A stretch of 64,000 nt of DNA from Litomosoides sigmodontis (Eukaryota; Nematoda; Chromadorea; Rhabditida; Onchocercidae): NCBI GenBank assembly GCA_963070105.1, contig OY718806.1:4671865-4735864 (forward strand), written 5' to 3'. Of this stretch, positions 34,511-46,100 are shown in pieces. The notes under the pieces were generated by a model. That model searched no databases, was not told the DNA's origin, and was given only the letters and a program-made list of their open reading frames with translations. Every line of letters starts with the position of its first letter. Position 1 is the first letter of the stretch. Both the position numbers and the translations under genes were made by a program.

Positions 34511-37500
34511 TCAAACAGTATCAATGGACCACGGTCGCCTGTGTAAAAATGGCTCACTTTCAAAACAGTGTAGTGATTTTATTTAAAGCATTCGAACTCT
34601 TTTTATTTGTTTAATTTAACATATAGAATTGAAGCTTAACGGGATGAAACAGGAAATGATTAACTTTCCATCCAGGAGAAGCTCTTGTATGGAGAAACCG
34701 TGTACTTCATCCGGACTGAAGATATAGGGCCATGAGGCACTCAAACATCAATGGTAGAGAATTATTTTTCTCTAAGATAGAAACCAAGGAGAGATTAGTA
34801 TAAAGCACATAAATTCAGCAACTCTTCCTTCTTGCACAACAAAACAGTAGCTTACTTAAAATATTTGATTCTGTCCAATGTACTACTTACATCTCCACCT
34901 TACAATGATTACGATAGTGATGAGCTAGCTTTGAGAATTGTTCACTTTTTTTTTGGTTCTCGGAATTTTTGCATTTGTAGTTGGCAGTTTTGCAACGGTA
35001 TCAAAGGATGCGGATTCAAAGGTCCGGCTTGCTTCTGACGCAAATTACCGCTTTGTATTTAATGACTAAATATTTTTAAAACTAGACAGCTAAAAAGCAC
35101 ATTGTGTGTTGTAATTTATTGAATCCTACAAAACAACAATCAGCTTAAGTGAAGAAAATCTAATTTCCTAATTTGAGGGGCTCCTGACGACTTGAATTTT
35201 CAAAGAAAACTTTTTGTAGCAATATGAAGTTTGATATTATTTTGTTGCGGAAAAATTGTGAACAATCACTCAGAAACAGGTAGCATGAATAAACGTCTAA
35301 CAAAGAAATGAAATGCCAGTTCGAAAGAAAATTGAGGCAGTGTTTTGCAGATCACGAAAGCCTGAGCAAACAGTAGTTGCTAACATGCAGAATTTTCTTG
35401 CTAATGTATTTTTGCGGAGCATTCCTGGAACGTATAAATTCGTTGAACATAAAATGACATTGTAGCAAACAGCAGGTCACTGGTCCACTGGTTCGCATCG
35501 CAGCATTGACAGCTTTACAGTTTCAGGAGACACTCTGTAAATTAATTCCTTATGGAAAATTCCCACGACATTGTTGATTATGAACAAGTCGTGTTATTTT
35601 ATAAAACTATTATTTATCAGCATTATCACAAAAATTTCCCTAAAAAAGTTCGAAGATTGTTCGCAGTTTTCATTCAATGCTTATTGCAATTAAACTATTG
35701 ATCGATTTATTGCTAACTGGATATTTTGAAAAGACACTGAAGAAGGAGAAGCAAAATGAATTCATAGTGATATAACACGTTCCAAGCTCTGCAAATGCAG
35801 TTGTGCTTGATTAATCAATTAGTCAAGTAAGACAAAGGCAGGACCATACGATGCGTAGAATGACGATTCACACTACATGACACTCACCGATTCGAAAACA
35901 GCACAAAAAGTAATTCTCACCGCAAAATTGCGACACTGTTTGCGGTAAATGAACACAGAAGAAGCGGAAAACAACGTAGAAATCAAAATGCCCATTGCCG
36001 CGACTAACAAGTTAGCACCACTGAATGCGTAATTTTGAGCGCAATTGGTTGCAACGTTCATCTTCAATAAATTACCGTTAAACAGAAACTCTTTAATGCG
36101 AAATTAAATTTTTGCAATCAAACCATTCCTCAATCACTGACAGATTTCAGAAATGAAAATTGCAGTCATTTATTTAGACTTCCAAAATGTTAGCGGTTAG
36201 CGGCAGTTTCTTCACGTTATCTATCGCTCTTTGTGTGAAAGAAAAAACACACTATTGGCTTAGATAACAAAGTGTATGAAATTTACTATAAATTGATTCA
36301 GTACCTTCAAGTATAATTATTTTTCATGAAATGCAGCTGATGCTTTGGAACTAAAGTAAGAAATCAAGAAGCATTCATTGCGAAAAGTAGTTTACGCGCG
36401 CACTTTCACCCACGTAGAAAATTACCTTTGCGTTAACGATTACTGAGAAGAGTACTTTCAGGTAATCACCGTTTCGTTCTATGTTTGTTATCTAAAAATT
36501 TTGAACAATTAGTTGGCGGTGAAAAAATTTAAAAACAGAAACAACTCTACTACTAAATAAGCCCTGACGTTTAACACTTGAACCCACTGTCGATAGTAAG
36601 TTGAATTGACGACTGATGACAAGCTTTCAAATGTTAGGTCAATTTATTTCCCATTTTGATAGTTTCTGGCGCATGAAAACGAAGGAGCTGAATAAAACTT
36701 AAGAAAGTAAGGACCTTAATCCGTACTGCATCTTCACTGATTGGTGGGCGTCCTTCATGCAAACTGGCGAAAAGCACAAATTTTTTCAATGCCAGCAGCA
36801 ATTCACGACGCAAGTCCAGTGCTGTTAAATTGACATTGAGTGGGATTTTCAGTTGAAGTTCATACATTTCTTCATTGTCAAAGGTAGACAATGCACGCTT
36901 GAATTTACTACTGGAAAAGAAATTTTGTTGCTGCTCGAATTCAGTCTTTGGATTTTCATTTCTCCGAGAGCCGTGTTGCATAATTTTATCGAAAATTTCT
37001 TTCACAGCAGTAATCATCGAGACGGAAGGGACATCCAAAGCACTTTTATTCCATTCCTTATTTTTTGGAATTTTATTTTTGCCAAAAGTTATTTCACTTT
37101 TTGCTTCGTTATCCTGTAGGATGAAATTACCTGAAACAGAAAGCAAATGTGAAATCTTGGAATGAAAAGAACCGTAATACTGGATAATCATCCTTGCATT
37201 TGCAACACATTTAAATCCACTAGCATCTCATTCGAGAAAAGAAGCGATCGAGAAATAAACAACCCTCTCGAAATGAAACAGTAGACGGATAATGAGCAGT
37301 TGGTGGGAATTCAAATGGTAGAGAAGCAAACGGAGTCCATGCCGAACCTGAAATTTTTGAAAAGATAATAAAGTGATGGGGGAGAAAAATCAATAAACGA
37401 GGAATCACTTAAGCATCTAACGGAAACTACGAAATAATGACCAATTGAGTGATTTGTTTTCACAATGATCGGCTTTACTGTTGTTTCTGATGTAGTCGTT

Positions 37501-40500
37501 GCTGTTGAACGTTTGGTGAGCAGTGCTATAAGTTAAGGTGGTCATCTGCATAAAATTTTCCAAACTCTTAATAGCAGAAATTATAAAATCCAAACAAAAT
37601 ATGGCGGAACAGTCAAAACGAGCGAATTAAAAATAAGCAAGCTCATCGATACAATGTTTAAAGTAAAGTAATGAAAGATTAAATTTCTTACGACGCCTTC
37701 CTCAAAATCAACCAAATTTTGAAAATAAGGCGAAAAGTGATTCTACCAAATATTTGATCTTCAAGAGAAAAATGGTGAACCACAGACAGAACCGAGGAAA
37801 ATAGCAATGGAATTTCAACTTACAAGGATCTTGCTTTTCTAGTTCTACCTCAAAGCACTCAGTTCTTCGCACTTGTTGCGACGTAACACTCACTTTTTCA
37901 TCTGAAATTTTTAACGGAGCGTTTTTTTGCTCCTTCTCACAGTTTCAGAGCCGAATTTTAATCGTCGAAGATCAAATTATACGAGAAATCAAGATCCCTC
38001 TAACGGATTACAGGACAAACAAACACTGTGATTTTTATTATATGATAGATCGGATCGTATGTGGCTGAAGAGCGATCGATCGTGCTAGCATTTAAAGAGG
38101 TGCTACGCTGAATGAATTGGCAATTCTAGGGATGTTTAAAGTTACTACCTCACTCAAAATTGATCTGATACAGAATGCAGTAATAATTCTACCTGCACGT
38201 GTAGTGCTGGGAATAGAAGTGGCAGTGGTTGTAGTAGGTATACCGTTTTCCGCAATATTGTCCCAACTGAATTCAATAAAGTCAGTATGATTCTCTCCGT
38301 CAGGTTGTTTCATTTCAGAAACAACATCTTCAATAACATCACCAGAGACACTTGTTGTCGAAGTGCTAGACGGTTGTGGAATACGAGAGCTAACAGGAAC
38401 GCTGCTAACAATGATTTCAGATATTCGGCTGCTAGTCAACGTTTTAACCGGAATAAGTGGAATAGCTGTAAGTATGGTCGCTGGTGAACTGGAAGTTACA
38501 GCTGTTAGCAAAAATGAAGGACTGAAATATGTGGTCCTTAACGCTGATGATGCGCCAGAAGTCATCGTTGATGTATTTGGTAAAAAAATGGATGCTACCG
38601 TTGTTCCTTTAATTTCTGGTGAACTAAACGTGTTCGTAGAGAAATCAATTCGTTCTGTTTTTGTTGCTTCAGCAATAGAACTTGTGTGTGAATCGTTTTC
38701 AGAATGAGATGGAGGTGTACTTTTAGCAGAACTTAAGGGCTTACTGGTCAAAACGGTCGTTGGCGATTGTCCAATTGTGCCAGTAGATCTTACAGTTGAC
38801 AGCGTGAAAGGAGGAATATTTCCGTCAATGTGACCTTCGGTGGAAACAACTCTGTCTTGAAAACCATTAGTTTCATCTAACACTGAAGCGCTAGTCACTG
38901 TAAGTGGTATTTGCGTAGCCGATGCTATGTCACTACTGCTAATATTTCGCTTGTCGATGGGGAAATTGTGATGGAAATCATCGGGAGGAGTGAGAAATGG
39001 AGTTAACATTGTCGGCATTGGTTCTAAATGAGTGTTTGCAACGATATCCATTGAAACATTGCCCGTGAAAACATGTAAATTTATTCTTCCACCAATAATA
39101 TCCACGGCATGATGTGCAGCCGTTGAAGCCATCTGTAAAACGTTATGGAATATTATCACATATCCGACAGTCAGTAGTTCATTTTTGCGCTACACAGGTA
39201 GAAAGGCTCCAAAAAATCCATCTGTGAACCAATTTGTTGTCCATATGATAATGAGCAATATTTTGAAATGGAAAGAATTTGAATGGAGAGAATAAAATGA
39301 GAACATTTGTTGAGGTAGTCTGCACTGTGATTTGTGAACGATTTGTAGATGCATGAATGGAGCTAATGTTGCCAGATTTCAACAAAATTTTTAGCTGCAT
39401 TGAGAGAAGATTTATATTGCCAGCCGGACGTATTTCGCGACCTCCTAGGATAGCTGCTTCTCTGCCTCGATCAATGAGCACTCTGTGAAAGTGGTGGTGG
39501 TATTATAGCAGGAACAAGACGCAGTGAACCACTTCTTCACAAATCATCAAATACATAATTTTGTTGAATATTTCGAATTAATTCGCTAGAAATTTATGTA
39601 CTTGGAATATTGATCTGTGTTGATGATGATGTTCGACGAATTAGGAAGTAGCTGCACAATTGCCCGTTCATCCTCGCATCGCACAGTCATCTCATGATCA
39701 TAAATTGATATTTCAAAAGGTGATACAATAGTTTTTAAATTAACCACGTACAATTCCGACCTTATCTTCAGAATCCGATAATCTGATGTTATCTGTACAG
39801 TAACATTTCCATATCGCATTTGCATCTGAAAAAGGTTGTTATTTTAGGAGCGTCTAGACCTGACGGTAGAGGTAGTTTTCATCGCAAATTCACAACAGTT
39901 CCTGGTAAAAATTAGGTGAAAAAAATTATAATAATCTTATCAAAAATTTCAGTGGTGTTTTTAAAACGAAAAGTGAATGAATACGTCTACGTAGTTAGTG
40001 GAAACACAAAATTTTGAAGGCATCAACCTGTGCGTCAAAAACAGTTATGTTAATATTGCAGTCATTGCTCACTGAAACAATGTGAAGCTGTCGATCGAGA
40101 TCATTTAAAATATTTGAACCGACAGTGATTAGTCCGGTAACAGGTAAATGCCAAGTAACTGCCGTCACCTGAGCCCAGAGACCATTGAATGCATTTACTT
40201 CAGTAACACCACTGGAGAAAATTAAACTGACATTCTTATCGGCTCTATATTCCACATAGGAGTGACCATCGGTGCTCCGATTTGCTCTAAGAAACATCTG
40301 GAAGGCAAATCTAGGGATTTATTAATTGATAAACCTCGGTTTAATCGAATAAAACAATTTTACAAAGCCTGAAAAAAAGCCAGAAGAGAACATTCCTTCA
40401 TATGCATAACCAAATTTTATAAATAATTAATGTGCTAAAATCACTAGTTTACACTTCGATTCCTCGCATTTCAATAAAAAATAAAAATGATACAAAAAGC

Positions 40501-42779
40501 CAGGAGTTAAGAAATCCCAACCATCTCATTTTTTCCTTCTCTCTCTTCACCATTAATGAGAGATTACTTCAATCGTTCCTTTTAAGAAAAAAGTGAAATT
40601 CTCAAATTATCTTCGGAACACAAAACTTGGAGTAATAACTTCAAATATGAAGTAATTCCTTTTGAAATTATCGTATCAATTTTTTTTATATTAAAATTAT
40701 CGAAAAGTAGGAAAGCTTTTCAAACATCAAGCAACAAAGATACAAAAAACTTCTGGTGATGAAATCATCGTACTGATCAGTTGAACAGCAAAGGTCTGTA
40801 GCAAATACAAACTAGTAGGTACATGCAGTGCCCAGACATGAAACCGAAGGTTTCACGTGAGAATCGATCTCTTTCCGACTTCAGCATTTTTTTCTGGAAA
40901 TTTCATAGCTAAGGAAAAAAATTTTTCTCCAATAAAGCAATAACTTACTTGAAATTGTTCGCATTTTGTTTGCAGATTTTCTTGTGAAAGCTCGAAAACG
41001 GAAAGCACATTGTTATGAGCAGAAAAATTTGCCATTTGCCCATGCGGTTGAAATTTTAATTTTGAATTACCGGACCAAACTTTTCCATGTAGGAATTTTT
41101 CTTGAAATTCAACTTTCGATTCATCTGAGACGGCAACTACCCAATCGGCGATAGAAACGTTGGAATTGGATGAATGTACCTGCGTAGCACAGTCATCACA
41201 TCATTCAAATCGAAAATGCAACGCTCTAGGAGATTCTAATCCTTCGTTTCCGAAAACAGATCATAAGTAATCCATCCTACTTTTTTTTAATTCTATGATT
41301 TTGAAAGAAAAACTTGAAAGTAAATGGAAGATTAGGAAACAGGACAAGAACCGTTCGTTCCTTTTGAAAGGGATTTTAAGAATACTCAGTAAGATTAGAT
41401 AAACTCGGAAAAATCTTTAAGGCACTTATGAATTTCAGTTAAATATGAAGTGAAAGTTATTATCACACGCAAAGGTGGAAGTTTCATAATAACAACTAAT
41501 GAAAAAATGATACCACAATGTGATCTGTGGGCAGAGTATGTCGTTCGAAGTGCTGCTGGGCAGCAGTAACAAACTGGAAGTAGCCAAGGAGGAAGACGTA
41601 GAAATTGAGTACATTGGGCAGTAGGTAGCAGCAAGGCATTCGACACCAGAATAAGCTTATGCATAGGAACGTGACCACACCGGTGAGGTCATCCTCCTTC
41701 CTACGATGGCCGGCCAACAAACTCCACCTTGCTCCCCTCGTATCAGCGACTTTTCACAGGTATCCATGGTGATTTTCCAAAGTGTCTGACTAGCAAATGA
41801 GAAACTGTGTACTCGGCCAGCATTCTTAAACAGAGCTACCTCTCCCTTAATCTTTGCTTGAAGGCTTCACAATCTTCCGTCGACTTCCGCCTTTCTTTGT
41901 CTCTCATCCTTAAAGATACACACCTCAAAACCATATAGTTTATCATCCGAAATCCTAAAGACGCAGCGCAACGTAACTACAGCAACCAACTGCTTTGCTT
42001 ACGACTAACTGCTACAGAAATTCTGCTCTTATTGGCCAGTTGATGTCATCTCTCAGTCCCATCAAACAACTGCAAAGGCTTACGGCTCTTCGGAAAATCG
42101 TACACTTGTGAAAAGCCACTTTCACCACTACTAATATTTAGCAAAATGCGCTTAGCGTTGCAATCAGACAGTTCACAATGACAAGCACTAGTTTGCCGAA
42201 AGAAAAATTCATGATTCTATTTATTTTCAACTTATCAGATGACTGGACCACCGATGAAAATGTGCTTTACGAATCAACGAACATTCGTTTATTAACAGTT
42301 CTCGCTAGAACAACATAAAATAACGGTATGATTTCACACAATTTCCACATACTACTCCTAGCGACTAAACTTACTTTATGAATAACTACGAAGTGTAAAA
42401 TGATAAAATGATAGTTTGAGCAAAATGGCAACAGTTTGCTTATTCAGTTATGCTAAACATATGTGCTTGTAAAAATGACAACAGTTTGAACAATAATAAC
42501 GGGAAAATTTAATTTAAAAAAATTTACAAACAAACTGAATAAACAAACCAACAACGCTGCGCACTCGATTCAAAGAAACAAATTTGCCTAAAATGGATGG
42601 CTAATGAAATGCAAAGTATAAGAAAATGGAAGTTTAAAAGAAAGAAGTAGGAATGGTGTGGAGTTGGTGTAAAGTCTGCGCACGCATGATGAGGCAATTA
42701 TTTGAGTAAAAAAGAAAAACAATTCAGCACCAACTAACAACAGAGGCATCATACGCACGGTATAACTGGTTGGAATCAT
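34511..42779 (-). CDS. Unrecognised mucin-like single-pass membrane protein
   Basis: Exons with consistent phase: 42779-42684, 41179-40949, 40297-40028, 39825-39602, 39482-39194, 39132-38193, 37901-37824, 37347-37264, 37130-36715, 36061-35921, then probably 35034-34946, 34715-34665 and 34538-34511 (TGA), about 978 residues. The N-terminus is a signal peptide (MMPLLLVGAELFFFFTQII). Residues 33-370 alternate short beta-like segments with several N-glycosylation sequons. Exon 6 (371-684) is Ser/Thr/Pro-rich, like an O-glycosylated stalk. A folded region near 740-876 (YELQLKIPLNVNLTALDL) precedes a membrane helix (LLVAAMGILISTLFSASSVFIY, about 890-911) and a basic stop-transfer YRKQ. The order resembles SEA-type membrane mucins, but no SEA signature is certain. 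The gene starts 323 bp after the syg-2 stop on the same strand. The C-terminal exons are the least certain part. Confidence 0.7.
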
Positions 42780-42817
42780 AGTAAAATTAGCTGCAGCAAA
42801 TGTTCCTGAGCTAGAAA
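42780..42817 (-). promoter_or_regulatory. Splice acceptor 31 nt upstream of the mucin-like gene's ATG
   Basis: On the minus strand TTTTTCTAG ends at 42811, and the ATG follows 31 nt later at 42779. With syg-2 ending 323 bp upstream on the same strand, this may be a spliced-leader site for a downstream operon gene. A 5' UTR intron is the alternative. Confidence 0.4.
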
Positions 42818-43101
42818 AATGACAGTAAATTTGCAACTTAGAAGTTTCCAATTTAAAAAGAAAGTAATTACGAAGGTTGCTGCTGTTATGAAGCATAACT
42901 GTGAGTAAAAAAGAAAGGAAAACCCGCTAGGAAACACCGGAACTAACACTTTTGAGAAGAGCATAAATGCATGTCAATGAAAGCATTCTTACAGTGACCT
43001 ACTGAATCATTAACGAAGCCAAGAATTCCATTATGAAGCGTTAAGACCATGTGGATCTCCCAAAATATTTCGAAAAAAATAACAGGATTTTGAAAATAAG
43101 A

Positions 43102-46100
43102 TTACACAAGGTCACCATCAACATGCGCAAAATTAAATGGACTGGTATGTATTCTACCGCGATGTAAGAAAGTGCTCAACATTTGCGGCGTGGTGTTATT
43201 ATTTTTAAGAAAACTGGATGAAGAATTAGCATCAATGACACGTGGTTTATGTATTCGACGTGGGGAACCAATACCATTTACGTTCGTCACATGCAACAAT
43301 GAGTCTCCATCCGTAAAACTGGTTGATGTATCACCATTTTCCAACAGTTCCTAAACAAAGAAAATTTTGCGGTAACTAATAATTTTGTATAATAACCCGC
43401 AAATTTGTGAAGATTAATTCTTCAACTATTAACTTTCAGAGATTTGATTTCCACTTGCATCCCGTCAATTAGAAAAGAATTACGTAAAATGCAAGATATT
43501 TCTTTTTACTGGTTTTATTTCATATAAAAAAAAAATCGAAAAAGAAATACAGGGCAGCGAAAGTTGACGCAATCATGTGGTGACCCTTGTAAAGTATTTG
43601 ATTTGATAACATCGCCATAGAGACTTGCTAAAAATTGACAGGTGGAATTTTTCATCAATGAAATAAGAATTCAACATTGAAATTTGGAAAACAAATTAAT
43701 AAAAACTGTAACTTACGGTCAAATTCATATTCGACCAAACATTCTCGTTTGAAATAATTAATTGGATCTACTTGTTGCACATACCCATTTGGACTAACCT
43801 CCTCAAACAATTAAATATCGATTAACACAAAGAGTAGAAAATTTGTGTTGGGGAGTGAAGCATAAATTGAGCAAACTTTGTAAGATAAATTAATACACAC
43901 AATCATTGTTCGCAAACTTTGATCATCCTCGGAATCCGGTTCTTCTAATTCACTTCTATTTGTATTGATCGAATTGGGCCTACATGGGCTTTCGACACTT
44001 GTTAATGCTCCATACATCTGCACCAGCCTTACATCTGAGCCACTATTATTAGAATTTCGTATCATTTCCGTCTTTTCTGCAAAATTATTGTAGGAGGGAT
44101 AGCACTTCTTTCGCAAATTAATTAATTTCACAATGAATAGCAAAAACTAAGTAAGATCTACTCTATAAGTTTTCAAGAAATGAAAGAAAAAAAATATCAA
44201 ATTTACCTTGCATTTTCCTCCTCCGTTTCCGTTCATGCATGTAACAGAGTAGAAAGCAATTTATTATTAGCAGAATTACACAACACATACCAAATACCAC
44301 GATTACTGGCACAGGGAAAGAATCCTTCTAAAACAAATAAACTGAGGTCATTTTTAGAGGTATGCGTATTCTTCCACAACCCATTTTCTCAATACACTTC
44401 ACATATGTCACAACTATGAGGTGGATGATCTAAAATTTTCTAAAAAAAAGAATTCTAAAATAGAATAATCAGCAAACCTTCGTCACACTAACAACGTCCA
44501 TTCCATATTCATTCTTCGTATACACCGTAATAGGTGGTCGAGAAAATTCTGACACCATACCACGTTTATTCCGCGCCCGGATTGAAACTTCATAGAGACA
44601 AGCTGGTTCCAGTCCTCTGATTTCTATTTCCTTAAAAAAATGAAAATGTTTTATATTTTAAACTTAATTAATGTGTGCCGGTTCTTTATAAAAAGCCAAC
44701 AGTAGCCGAAAATGTTTTTGAAATGTAAAATGCAGTTTAGCAGTCAACAGCAATGCCGTTAAATTTTAAACATTTTAAATAACCAACCGGAAATGACGAA
44801 TTAACAATATGATAAACATTTTCCGTTGATGTCTGGTAACGCACTTCAAATATCTGTTCCGAACCACCATCAAAACCAGGAATCCAATTAAATGACAGAG
44901 AATTTTTGGTAATGTTTGAAACTCGTAATGAGAGTGGAGTGTCAGGAGCTGTTGGTGAGCTGACACGGATCTCAACAGTATCTTCTCCATATCTGTTTAT
45001 CGCGAAACATTTTACTGGATGCTGGTAGTCATAATGGTCCAGGGAAGAAATGTAAAACACACCCTGTAATTTAAGCCTTCATTACACCTTTTAATTTACT
45101 AGTTATGTTTCCAGTTATTATGATATAAATTTTATGATTTTAATAGATTTTTTCTAATTAGAATGTTCCTTCAAGTTACAAAGCAGATACCAACCTCAAA
45201 TGTGGAGTAATTCAATTGAAGGGTTGTGAAGGAATATTTAGAACTATTACGTCGGATTGGACTCGACTGGCCTTGCACAATCCACTGGAAGTGAGCATCT
45301 GGAACTGCATGTGCTCTACAACGCAGTTGAACCCGTCCGCCCAACGGTCCAGCTGCTCGCAAAAGCGTTGGTTGCCTAATGATTGCTGGTGCGCGGTTCA
45401 CCAATAGATAAGCCATAGTACGATTAGCCTTATATAAAATGAATATTCTAAATTCATTAAACTGTATTACAATGAGTCTGTAATCTTAATTACACCCAAC
45501 GACACTGATAAAGCTATTCAAATTCAATTTATTAAGGATAAAACACCAGAAACATAGGACTGAATAATTAATCTGAATGGCGTAAACAAACTAACCATCC
45601 CTTTTCCATTGTCGGCTAGACATGTATAAGCACCACTTGTTTCAAATGAAGCATTGATTCGTATAACAGCTCTCGTTTGTCCAATAAATGACACTCCTCC
45701 AATAACCTGCTCCTCACGTAACCATTTTACCATACCATCACGCTTGGGAACGCCATCTACCTCACATTCCATAACTACTTCCTCACCTGCGGATGCTACT
45801 ACTGGTGATGTTATACGCGTCACATATGCTGCATCTAAATATCGAAGAAAATATGTAAAGGAAACAGCGATTTTGATACGAATAGCAAAATTCACTTTCA
45901 GGAGGTGCGCATTACTTTGTATTGCAACTAAACTCAGAAGAGATTCAGGATTTGTTAATAATGCTTACATTCCACAGTCACATGAACTGTAACATTGATC
46001 GCTCCAACGCTGTTTCTCGCTATAAGCGTAAAAAAACCGCTATCAAATCTGGTTACCGAACGCCCAGATAAAATAGAGCCTGCAATGGATTTGCTAAAAT

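Noticed and set aside
36853..37165. Plus-strand open frames of 88-96 codons
   Set aside because: They are the antisense of the minus-strand exon 37130-36715, which has proper splice sites and consistent phase.
38287..38707. Plus-strand open frames over the Ser/Thr-rich exon
   Set aside because: Antisense shadow of the 940-nt minus-strand exon; low-complexity sequence keeps several frames open.
44207..44327. Apparent 2-nt frameshift in the SYG-2 membrane helix
   Set aside because: It arose from mis-reading one line; re-reading the sequence gives an uninterrupted 121-nt exon in frame.
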